Source of the DNA: Robiginitomaculum sp.
GTDB taxonomy: Bacteria; Pseudomonadota; Alphaproteobacteria; Caulobacterales; Maricaulaceae
Assembly (NCBI GenBank): GCA_021776635.1
Contig: JAJFFN010000021.1
Location: 62,001-126,000 of the forward strand
DNA length: 64,000 nt
Direction: 5' to 3'
The notes below the pieces were generated by a model. It made no database searches. It was not told where the DNA came from and saw only the letters and a list, made by a program, of their open reading frames with translations. Positions 19,231 to 26,498 of the stretch are shown here, in pieces (the stretch's first letter is position 1; each line of letters begins with the position of its first letter). A program made the translations under genes and the position numbers.

Positions 19231-20184
19231 CTAAACTCTATAATTCAACATGCCATAAGCGATGTCGTTTATTAAACTTGCATTTAAGGCCAGTTTCTCA
19301 AACATAAACTTCAAATCATTGTCAGTAATACGAGAGGGGTCAGTTCCATCTGGTAAAAGTGGAGATATATCTGCTCCGGCATTTCCAATAACCAAAAATA
19401 AGAAACGCCCTTTATCGCCCTGAATATAGAATGGCTTGTTGCCCTTCAAAGAGCACTGCCAATAATTTTCATCTGTTTCCCCATCACCTTCATCTGATAA
19501 ATAGGGCATTTTTCTAACTGTACTTAAGGATTGTCCCCTGAATGAACGACCATCTTCATCTCGACTTGGAAAATAACCTAATTCGATAACAATTGGTTTG
19601 CCATGAATTTTGAAACTAATTTGATTTTCTTGAATATTGAGGAAAAACTTATAGCCCGGTTCCAATACAATATCGTCGTCCACAGTTTCTTCAATAGTTG
19701 GTGTCGAATCCAGTTTCACCCACCTAGTCTTAGGTTCTTTAATAGTTAGGTAAAGTTCATGCCTTGGTATTACTAACCCCATGAGAGCATGAACAGGATC
19801 GATGCCGTCCCACTCTAAAACCACTTTGTGCTGGAATAATTTGCTAAATAAAACATCCAATTTGTCCGATCTAAGCTCAGAATCGCTAATTAAATCGGCA
19901 CAATCTTTGTTGGAAATATATGCAAGGCATTGACGGAAAAAATCCAGTTCTTCTTGTATAAATTTTGCCCTCCCTCTTATAATATTTTCAAAATGCTCGC
20001 TGGGTTTATCATATAATCTCGCATTGACATCCTTTTGAGCATTATCATTAGTACCAAAGCATCCGAATTGTTTGAAAATGGAAAACTTTCTCCGAAAATC
20101 AACGCCTCTCCCTAACTTAGGGAATTCTTCAAGTTGCTTTTTAGTGATTTTGGTAGTCACTCTGGGTAATGGTTTGTTTTGCAT
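19231..20184 (-). CDS. Unknown 317-residue protein beside the TerY-P triad
   Basis: A soluble protein without signal peptide or membrane helices. It has a basic N-terminus (QNKPLPRVTTKITKKQLEEFPKLG), a helical region (about 75-120), then a beta-rich part (about 140-215) and a Gly/Asp-rich segment near 235-280. No catalytic motif stands out. It is on the same strand as the VWA gene, about 98 bp downstream, so it may belong with the VWA/PP2C/kinase group. Family not recognised. Confidence 0.5.
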   Translation of the reverse strand: MQNKPLPRVTTKITKKQLEEFPKLGRGVDFRRKFSIFKQFGCFGTNDNAQKDVNARLYDKPSEHFENIIRGRAKFIQEELDFFRQCLAYISNKDCADLISDSELRSDKLDVLFSKLFQHKVVLEWDGIDPVHALMGLVIPRHELYLTIKEPKTRWVKLDSTPTIEETVDDDIVLEPGYKFFLNIQENQISFKIHGKPIVIELGYFPSRDEDGRSFRGQSLSTVRKMPYLSDEGDGETDENYWQCSLKGNKPFYIQGDKGRFLFLVIGNAGADISPLLPDGTDPSRITDNDLKFMFEKLALNASLINDIAYGMLNYRV

Positions 20185-20281
20185 TTTACCGCCCTATTTT
20201 GTTCCTGCGAAAGTTACCACGTGCGCAAACAGCAGACAACGACGGAAAACCGCCATTGCCTGATTGTAAGTACTTTTGGGC

Positions 20282-20995
20282 TTACCTTACCGTTGCCAAG
20301 TTCATGCTTAGTGTTTGGCCAACATCGGCAAGGAATTTACGCAGTTCACCGCCTTGCGTGCCAACAACATGTACTTGTCCGTCAGATGCTATCCTAGAAA
20401 GTGTGCTAGTATCTGCATCACTGCCATAAGCAATCGTAGTAACATTGGCAATTTCTTGCAAATCTTGAATATTTTTATTTGCGACAGCTGATTGGCCATC
20501 CGACAGGAACAGCATTTGTGGACGCAGATAGTGCCAACCGTCAGGATTTGGCAGAGCCTTAAATTCTGCGATGGTATGAATGCTTTCTATCAATGCACTA
20601 TCAAAATTGGTACCGCCTTGCGATATGGCGGTTGGTACAACTAAGCCAACAGCCGATTCTGCAAAACAACGCCGTTCGGAACCATTATCAAAATCAATGA
20701 TGTTGACCAAAAAACCATCCTTGTTTTGTGGATCAGCCAAAATTTGGCTTAGCGCAACACTGGCCAGGTTGAGTTCATCGATTTTGTTTCCGCTCATAGA
20801 TGTTGAGCGGTCACGCACAAGTAATACATGTTGTTTGCTGTTGGACGATACTCCGGTTGGAATTTTTAATGGCCGACTGATTTTCAGGTCTGGCAGAGGC
20901 GTTGAAAAATCTGATGCACCAAGTGGCGCTGTGTGTGTTGGGGCACTATGCTTCTCTGGTTCAATAGGTGGCAAAGGTGCGGTTATCGTTGGCAC
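20282..20995 (-). CDS. TerY-like VWA-domain protein
   Basis: A von Willebrand A protein of about 237 residues with an intact MIDAS: VRDRSTSMSGNKIDEL (DxSxS), QGGTNFDSAL (Thr) and MLFLSDGQSAV (Asp). The layout matches TerY, the metal-binding VWA partner of a PP2C phosphatase and a kinase in 'TerY-P' triads linked to stress and phage responses. The start is uncertain: the frame is open to a GTG at 21061, but that would overlap the divergent phosphatase by over 100 bp, so GTG 20995 is offered instead. The N-terminal 50 residues are Pro/Thr-rich and probably disordered. Confidence 0.72.
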   Translation of the reverse strand: MPTITAPLPPIEPEKHSAPTHTAPLGASDFSTPLPDLKISRPLKIPTGVSSNSKQHVLLVRDRSTSMSGNKIDELNLASVALSQILADPQNKDGFLVNIIDFDNGSERRCFAESAVGLVVPTAISQGGTNFDSALIESIHTIAEFKALPNPDGWHYLRPQMLFLSDGQSAVANKNIQDLQEIANVTTIAYGSDADTSTLSRIASDGQVHVVGTQGGELRKFLADVGQTLSMNLATVR

Positions 20996-21709
20996 CGTGA
21001 TGGTGCCACGCGTACCGGAAAAGTTCGTACCGAAAACCAAGATGATTTTGCCATTTACCACTTTAGCTCCGGCGAAATTCTCCTCGTTGTTTGTGACGGT
21101 GCAGGCGGTATTGAGGGTGGTGGTGAAGCGGCGCGTTCAGCGGTTGAAGCTATTATTGAGGATTTAAAAAATCCACAAAACCAAGAGCGTTCACCTAGAA
21201 AACAGGTTAAAAGTGCCATAAACAACGCCCGTGTAGTTGCCAATAATAAGAACTTGCAGGGTATCACCACGGCCATAGTAGTCCTACTCAAAGACGATGT
21301 TTTAACCTACGCCACATTGGGTGATGGTGATTTGGTCGCTATTTGGCCAGACGGCATGGTGAACCATATTCAGACCCCTCACCATATTTTAGGGCAACCA
21401 AGTAATATTATCGGAGCCTATGTTGGCGGGGGTTGTGAAATCGAGCCTCGGACTGGCAGTTTGCAAATAGAACCGGGTACAACGGTGATGCTAATGTCAG
21501 ACGGCGCAAGTGATTTATTTCCCTATCAGGATTTTGCGGAAAACAGAGACATCTATTCCGTGCCGTTATCCAGCAAAAACGATTGCGGTCTGGCCGATCG
21601 TTTCTTGGAGCAGTTGGAAGCGGCTCGTGATCCAGATACAAACGCCTACCTGCACAGTGACAATATGACCTTGGTCATGGCTCATCTCACACGAAATGAG
21701 GAGGTGTAA
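20948..21709 (+). CDS. PP2C-family Ser/Thr protein phosphatase
   Basis: A 253-residue phosphatase that removes phosphate from Ser/Thr using two metal ions. The motifs run in order: KVRTENQDDFAIY, VVCDGAGG, GITTAIVVLL, LGDGDLVAI, LMSDGASD and a final SDNMTLVMAHL. It is divergent from the VWA gene with 5' overlap and followed by the kinase gene one base after its stop, with GAGG as ribosome site for the kinase. The first about 25 residues before RTGKVRTEN are unusual and Trp/Arg-rich. Only GTG 20933 or ATG 20948 is available as a start, so the overlap with the VWA gene is real or a rearrangement trace. Confidence 0.8.
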   Translation: MLLWFNRWQRCGYRWHRDGATRTGKVRTENQDDFAIYHFSSGEILLVVCDGAGGIEGGGEAARSAVEAIIEDLKNPQNQERSPRKQVKSAINNARVVANNKNLQGITTAIVVLLKDDVLTYATLGDGDLVAIWPDGMVNHIQTPHHILGQPSNIIGAYVGGGCEIEPRTGSLQIEPGTTVMLMSDGASDLFPYQDFAENRDIYSVPLSSKNDCGLADRFLEQLEAARDPDTNAYLHSDNMTLVMAHLTRNEEV

Positions 21710-21710
21710 G

Positions 21711-22445
21711 ATGGCTAATACATACGATGTTGACAGCATTATCCTTAACCCCATAAACTCTATGTTTGGACAAGGTGGCCAAGGCCGTGTTGAGCAAGTG
21801 GCTCTCACTAGCGATCCAAAAATTGGCTTGGTGCTAAAACGGCTCCCTATGACACCAGAGGCAAAAGAGCGAACCAAAGCATTGGTTAAATTCTGTTTAC
21901 CGTTGCTAAGCCCTTTTTTGGCTGGACCAATTGCTGCCAATTTGGATGGGCATGATGAAATTGTCCATCTTGCCTCTTTGGCAACCGGTAATGACTTGGA
22001 AAACGATAACCGCACCTTTCCTGAAAACATGGAGATCAATCTTCACTTGGCTTGCCTATTCACTATCTTAGAAGAACACGGTATTGCCCACGGCGATATT
22101 GCGCCCTCTAATATTATCATCACGGCGGATGGTTCAGTCTATCTTATCGACTTTGATAATTTTACCTGTGCCGATACAAGCGTACCAGCCCCAACTATGG
22201 CCGGGCAAGCCATGATGCTGGCACCAGAAATTCGCCTTGATAAGCAAGTGCCAACTATTGAAAGCGATAGGTTTGCATTCTCGATACTCTTCAACATGAT
22301 TCTGCTTCGTAGGCACCCGGCAGACGGTCAAGCACAAGTACCAAGTGATATGGATTTGGTCATGACCTCCAGGATTTGGCCAGAGCGAATCCGTGTACCG
22401 TGTGGTTGTTTCTCTCAACAAGCAAACAGTCAGCGCCTACGGTAA
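21711..22445 (+). pseudogene. Ser/Thr protein kinase, C-terminally truncated
   Basis: The N-terminal 220 residues are a kinase of the TerY-P type: glycine loop GQGGQGRV, Lys in LVLKRL, catalytic loop HGDIAPSNIII, DFD in place of DFG, and MLAPEI in place of APE. At about 22370 the sequence stops looking like a kinase: the reading frame runs through unrelated DNA to a stop at 22445, while another frame there encodes the end of an HlyD protein. The C-lobe end and any C-terminal domain are missing, so activity is doubtful. It begins one base after the phosphatase stop and belongs to the same operon. Confidence 0.75.
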
Positions 22446-22554
22446 CGAGGTTGATCTCAAAACAGGAATGACCCTGCAAGGCGATCTAATTGTAGATAGT
22501 CGCACACTCCTACAGTGGATGATGGAACCATTACTGACGTTGAAAAGAACTTGA
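22372..22554 (+). pseudogene. HlyD-family membrane fusion protein, C-terminal fragment
   Basis: In a different frame from the kinase, 60 codons read FGQSESVYRVVVSL and later LKTGMTLQGDLIV and RTLLQWMMEPLL before a TGA. This matches the C-terminal end of HlyD-type adaptor proteins of type I secretion (a 'GM..' strand followed by '(R)xLLxWLLEP'). There is no start and no upstream HlyD sequence: it is a tail joined to the kinase by a deletion or rearrangement. Confidence 0.7.
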
Positions 22555-22580
22555 TTTGCAAAGCTTTCATTGTTTGGGTG

Positions 22581-22784
22581 AATTCACACACCATTTACTC
22601 GCCAGTACAAATGCAACTCTGATGCAGAAACGCCTAACTATATGATAAATAAGGGCTTTATAATTATATAAAAACATGAATCGCTAGCTTGGCAAGCGAT
22701 CAAATATTATCCATCTATCTGATTTTAAACGATAATTACGTAGCGCACTAGAGCGTAAAACCATGAACAACAGCGGAACATAGC
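22581..22784. repeat. Direct repeat of about 205 bp, copy 1
   Basis: By eye about 85% identical to 29605-29809 and in the same orientation. Both begin near 'ttcacacaccatttactcg' and contain the hairpin-forming block around tagcttggcaagcgat and a conserved acgataattacgtagcgca. They flank a 6.8-kb segment with the quorum-sensing cluster. Function unknown; it may be non-coding DNA of the ancestral element. Confidence 0.8.
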
Positions 22785-22833
22785 GATTTTATACGCCAAT
22801 TACGCGCCAATGATGTTTCGGGAAAAGCCAGCA

Positions 22834-23222
22834 TCACTCATAATTGCTAATGATTAATTCCCCGGCTTTGGTACGATTATACCGAGCCAAAGAATAGGTT
22901 GTCTGAACCGCTTCAATATTGAAGCTGGCAAAGATTGCCCGTATTTCCGGCACGTTATTGAGGGACATAATAAACTTACCTTTAATGTTGCACAAGAGGC
23001 TTGCTAAGCGTCCGAAGTCCTGCCGTTCAAACATGTCCTTACCGTAATCATTCTCACAATTAAAATATGGCGGGTCGAGATAAAACAAAGTGTGCTCACG
23101 GTCATATTTCTTTATGAAGTCTTGGTAGGGTAAACACTCGATAGCAACGCCGCTAAGACGGTCATGCAAATCCTCTAGCGTATGAGAGAGTTTTGTAACA
23201 TCAAATTTTGCTGGACGTTCAG
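22834..23222 (-). pseudogene. D12-class (Dam-like) adenine methyltransferase, C-terminal fragment
   Basis: About 125 codons of the end of a D12-class N6-adenine methyltransferase: HDRLSGVAIECLPYQDFI, catalytic DPPYFNCENDYG, FIMSLNNVPEIRAIF and a basic end YNRTKAGELIISNYE. The family is about 270 residues with the SAM-binding FxGxG motif at the N-terminus. Here coding similarity fades at about 23222 and in-frame stops appear just upstream (23239 onwards), so the first half is gone. It is probably inactive. Confidence 0.75.
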
Positions 23223-23325
23223 TACAAGTGCATATTTCTTATTATTTGTACAAACACATGTATACCAAACTGAAAAAATACTGTAAAGACCCTTCAATAT
23301 TCAATTGTTTAGGACAGTGTACCGC

Positions 23326-23592
23326 ATGCAAAACTCCACCGCTAACTATATTGATCAGTTTATAGGGCTACGTCTGAAGCTAGTTAGAAATAAAGAGCTT
23401 ATGTCACAAACAAAATTAGCAAAGAAACTGAATTTATCGCTGGATGATATAACGGGTATGGAAAATGGCTCGATGCGAGTTTCTGCTATTATGATGTGGC
23501 GATTAACTCAAATATTTGACGTCAAGGTTTCATATTTTTTTGACGGTATCGACAATGTCGCCTTCGCTGGAATACCGAATGAAGATGCTTAA
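23326..23592 (+). CDS. XRE-family HTH regulator
   Basis: An 88-residue DNA-binding protein with a single Cro/C1-type helix-turn-helix: GLRLKLVRNKELMSQTKLAKKL (helix 1-2), SLDDITGMENGSMRVSAIMMWRLTQIF (recognition helix and after) and a short tail VSYFFDGID. This is the standard small XRE form. ATG 23326 is chosen, with AGGAC about 10 bases upstream; the TTG at 23305 is less likely. It lies just upstream of the LuxR gene and may regulate the island or the cluster. Confidence 0.8.
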   Translation: MQNSTANYIDQFIGLRLKLVRNKELMSQTKLAKKLNLSLDDITGMENGSMRVSAIMMWRLTQIFDVKVSYFFDGIDNVAFAGIPNEDA

Positions 23593-23753
23593 AATTAACC
23601 TAAGTTTTCGTAAAAGCGCTATACTAATAATAATTTACGAGAATTATAGAATATTTTCTTTTTTGTAGCGAATTTTTATGCTAACATTCTCCTATTGGAT
23701 GAAACACTTATAAATATGGCTTGGTGGGATAGTCAGTGGGTACGGGCGTGATA

Positions 23754-24482
23754 ATGGGAAAAAATATTACTGAAGATGGTCTCCTAGCTATTGATAAAAT
23801 AGAGCATACAGAAACACTTGAGGCAGCTTTAGCCGCGTTTAAGGTATTTGTATCTATGTACGGGTTTAACTCAGTAGCAATTTGCCAACTTGTTAATCCT
23901 ATGCTTATTGATTTAGAGAGTCCTCCAATATTTATTACTGACTGGCCTGATAAATGGAAGGAGCACTGGTGGTCTAATGATTACATGCAACATGACCCCA
24001 TCATTCTATTTTTACTAAAAAGCCGCAAACCTTTTTCTTGGGCCACAGCTTATCAATACGCTTCTAAGTTTGGAAAAAAAATACTAGAAGACAGTCGCGA
24101 CTATAGTTTCAATGATGGCATTGCTTTTCCCATAACGACAGGAATAGGCCCTATGGGCTGCGTTTCAATAGGCGCAGACGAAGTGCCTTTTGACCCTCAA
24201 GTTTTAGCTATGATCGAAATAGTATCAATAAATTGCTATATGCATATTGTTAAATTAAATGGTAATGAACATGAATACACAATGGCCAAACTATCCAAAC
24301 GTGAAAATGAAATTATGCATTATGTGGCCGAAGGAAAAACCAACTGGGAAATTTCTAAAATCTTAGGACTTAATGAGTACACTATAAAAGATTATCTTAA
24401 GAATGTAGCATGTAAGCTAAATACTGTGAATCGTGCCCATGCTGTATCTACAGCAATTCGGAATGGTTTAATCATAGCATAA
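23754..24482 (+). CDS. LuxR-family quorum-sensing regulator
   Basis: A 242-residue transcription factor with an autoinducer-binding domain (about 15-165) and a GerE/LuxR HTH (about 178-240). Aligned to TraR/LuxR, the ligand-pocket residues are Trp68 (W57), Trp72 at the Y61 position, Asp81 (D70), Trp96 (W85) and Gly122 (G113). The swap of Tyr61 for Trp is unusual and may change the signal accepted. The HTH has LSKRENEIMHYVAEGKTNWEIS with the conserved Glu, Leu and Gly. ATG 23754 is used; GTG 23736, with GGTGGG upstream, is an alternative. The luxI gene follows 86 bp downstream on the same strand. Confidence 0.9.
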   Translation: MGKNITEDGLLAIDKIEHTETLEAALAAFKVFVSMYGFNSVAICQLVNPMLIDLESPPIFITDWPDKWKEHWWSNDYMQHDPIILFLLKSRKPFSWATAYQYASKFGKKILEDSRDYSFNDGIAFPITTGIGPMGCVSIGADEVPFDPQVLAMIEIVSINCYMHIVKLNGNEHEYTMAKLSKRENEIMHYVAEGKTNWEISKILGLNEYTIKDYLKNVACKLNTVNRAHAVSTAIRNGLIIA

Positions 24483-24498
24483 CCCCCTTAATTATAAC

Positions 24499-24533
24499 AT
24501 ACCCCCGTTCGAGGGTATTGCACTTCCTATAAT
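24499..24533 (+). promoter_or_regulatory. Candidate lux-box and -10 upstream of luxI
   Basis: A 20-bp imperfect inverted repeat, atacccccgttcgagggtat (24499-24518, 8 of 10 positions symmetric), has the length and symmetry of a lux box. A perfect TATAAT follows at 24528-24533. The box lies closer to the -10 than in the classic luxI promoter, where it is centred near -42. It may replace the -35 box, or repress. A hairpin at the end of luxR is the alternative reading, but no T-run follows. Confidence 0.45.
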
Positions 24534-24568
24534 CATCTTTAACTTCATAGTTAAAAGGAGATTATGTG

Positions 24569-25207
24569 ATGTACTTCGTAATCAAACAAGCTATCGAAAT
24601 TCCTGAAGCTGAGCTTCTTAAAATGTATCGTATGCGTTATAAGGTTGCAGTGGAACAATGGGGTTGGAATATCCCGACGGCAAAAAAGGGGCTGGACAAA
24701 GATCAATTTGATACTCGCTTCACTACTTATATATTGGTATACAACCTAAACAGCGAAATGGTTGCCTGCGGGCGTTTAAATCCAACGGTGCAACCACATC
24801 TATTAAGCGAAATATTTCCCCATCAATGTGAATTCTCAGGTGTTCCCAAAGGCAAATCAATACATGAATTTTCACGCTTTATTGTTGATGCATCAAAGTT
24901 GACTCATTCTCAGCAAGTGCGGCTATATTTACTGGTTTGCTTGGTCGCAACTGAGTACGCTATTAGTATTGGTCTTAAACAATTAACGTGGTTAACCAAT
25001 AAATCTAAATATATAAAATCAATAGTGGTGTGGAAAACAAGACCTCTCGGCCTTCCACAACATTACCCAGACGATGACGCTGAGTATATAGCAGCCATCA
25101 TGGATACAACAAATGAGGCTGTTCGGCGGCTTCGCAGGTTTTGTAAACTAGAAGGCCCTATTCCACTGAGCGATATACCAATCTGCGATTCTGCGCAAGC
25201 AGCATAG
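24569..25207 (+). CDS. LuxI-family acyl-homoserine lactone synthase
   Basis: A 212-residue enzyme that makes an N-acyl-homoserine lactone from S-adenosylmethionine and acyl-ACP or acyl-CoA. Family residues are present, counted from ATG 24569: Arg23, Trp33, Asp43 at the Glu43 position (a conservative change), Asp45 and Asp48 in LDKDQFD, Arg69 in ACGRLNPT, Phe83, Glu100 and Arg103 in HEFSRF. ATG 24569 lies 8 bases after AAAGGAG; GTG 24566 is the alternative. It stands downstream of its likely receptor and upstream of an 82-residue protein, a PhyH dioxygenase and a P450, all with short gaps. Confidence 0.92.
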   Translation: MYFVIKQAIEIPEAELLKMYRMRYKVAVEQWGWNIPTAKKGLDKDQFDTRFTTYILVYNLNSEMVACGRLNPTVQPHLLSEIFPHQCEFSGVPKGKSIHEFSRFIVDASKLTHSQQVRLYLLVCLVATEYAISIGLKQLTWLTNKSKYIKSIVVWKTRPLGLPQHYPDDDAEYIAAIMDTTNEAVRRLRRFCKLEGPIPLSDIPICDSAQAA

Positions 25208-25223
25208 AATAATGGCTGGGTGA

Positions 25224-25472
25224 ATGAAGAGTAGTAATGATAACGAGAAAAGGGAGCGCATCTCTGAAGTGAGGGCACTATATAAACGTTCTGATGCGGT
25301 ATACTCTGGCGTTGTAGCGGTCGATAACCACCTGCAACTTTCTGCAAATGGTCAGAGTATTATGAATGATATAGAATACTACTTACGACACCCAAAATAT
25401 AGAATACAGGTAGAAGATGCTATTTTTGAACAGTTAAGGGTTTTCGCTGAAGCAATGTTGAAGGAGGAATAA
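25224..25472 (+). CDS. Small unknown protein in the quorum-sensing cluster
   Basis: An 82-residue, mainly helical and charged soluble protein (KRERISEVRALYKRSDAVYSG, DIEYYLRHPKYRIQVEDAIFEQLRVFAEAMLKEE). The stop directly abuts the PhyH start, and a strong AAGGAGG within its last codons serves the dioxygenase, so translation is coupled. It lies 16 bp after luxI. No family recognised; a role as an adaptor or small regulator of the cluster is possible. Confidence 0.6.
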   Translation: MKSSNDNEKRERISEVRALYKRSDAVYSGVVAVDNHLQLSANGQSIMNDIEYYLRHPKYRIQVEDAIFEQLRVFAEAMLKEE

Positions 25473-26498
25473 ATGGGAAATTTAGTTAAAACAATACATT
25501 CTTGTCTAACAGATATGGAAATCGAAGCATATCAAAGAGATGGCTATCTCTTAATTAGGAATGCGCTTAATTCGGATGAAATTAGTGATTTAAAAAAAGC
25601 TGTAGCTGCTCAAATATCTAGTTTAAATGATACTACTACCGGGTATGATTTTGAGTCATTGGCAAATCAATTATGGTCGGGATCAGATGAAATTAAAGCT
25701 GGAAATGCTGACCGTTTTGAGCTTGAGCTTTATAAACATTTAGCGGAGTCTGACCCAGATGCTCGCGCATTGCGAGATATTCCCAATGCACCTATTGAGG
25801 GTGATAACCCAATGTTTTTCTATGATGCGGCAGGTTGGCGTAAATACAAAGAAATTAGAGGCGTTGCCTTTGATTCAAAATTACCATCAATTTGCGCTAA
25901 TTTAATGGATTCTAGTTATTTGAATTTTTGGGAAGATACAACCTTTGTTAAGACACCCAACACGCCTCAACGCACCGCATTTCACCAAGACTTAACGTAC
26001 TTTCAAATAAAAGGGGGAAAGTGTTGCATTGTATGGATTCCTCTAGACCCGGTGAAAAAGAATACTGGGGCAATGCAATATATTCGAGGGTCGCACTTAT
26101 GGAAAACTCAATTTGCTCCGAATTTGTTTATCACACAAACACCAATGCTGGATGCGCAAGACCCTAAATTACCTGATATTGAACTCAATCCTGATGCCTA
26201 TGATATAGTTACAATAGATGCCAATCCAGGGGATATTATTATACATGACGTAATGACTATTCATGGTTCAGGAGGGAATATGTCAAATGACCAAACTCGG
26301 CGCGCCATGTCTTTTAGGTATTGTGGGGATGATATTAGATATTATGATCGGCCAGGCGCAATTCCTCAACCATATATTACTGATCACCTTGAAGATGGTG
26401 AACCGCTATATAGCAAGGATTATCCACTCGTTTGGCCCAAGCCTACACCAGATATGAAGATCGCACCTCTGTTTAAAAATGATTACCTTGTTGAATAA
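25473..26498 (+). CDS. PhyH-family Fe(II)/2-oxoglutarate dioxygenase
   Basis: A 341-residue non-heme iron oxygenase that should hydroxylate or otherwise oxidise a small molecule, using O2 and 2-oxoglutarate. The Fe ligands are visible: His171 and Asp173 in FHQDLTYF and His264 in IHGSGGN. Arg276 or Arg277 follows at the place of the 2-oxoglutarate-binding Arg. Double-stranded beta-helix strands (WIPLDPVKKNTGAMQYIRGSH, DANPGDIIIHD) fit PhyH. It abuts the 82-residue gene and overlaps the P450 gene by 20 bp, so it is tightly co-expressed. Substrate unknown; tailoring of a secondary metabolite or of the AHL is plausible. Confidence 0.88.
   Translation: MGNLVKTIHSCLTDMEIEAYQRDGYLLIRNALNSDEISDLKKAVAAQISSLNDTTTGYDFESLANQLWSGSDEIKAGNADRFELELYKHLAESDPDARALRDIPNAPIEGDNPMFFYDAAGWRKYKEIRGVAFDSKLPSICANLMDSSYLNFWEDTTFVKTPNTPQRTAFHQDLTYFQIKGGKCCIVWIPLDPVKKNTGAMQYIRGSHLWKTQFAPNLFITQTPMLDAQDPKLPDIELNPDAYDIVTIDANPGDIIIHDVMTIHGSGGNMSNDQTRRAMSFRYCGDDIRYYDRPGAIPQPYITDHLEDGEPLYSKDYPLVWPKPTPDMKIAPLFKNDYLVE

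Noticed and set aside
20580..21167. Plus-strand open frame of 195 codons opposite the VWA gene
   Set aside because: Overlaps both the VWA gene and the phosphatase in other frames, which have intact motifs; no domain seen in this one.
24499..24518. Inverted repeat considered as a terminator of luxR
   Set aside because: No T-run follows and the loop would be small with a mismatch; length and place fit a lux box better, though not proven.
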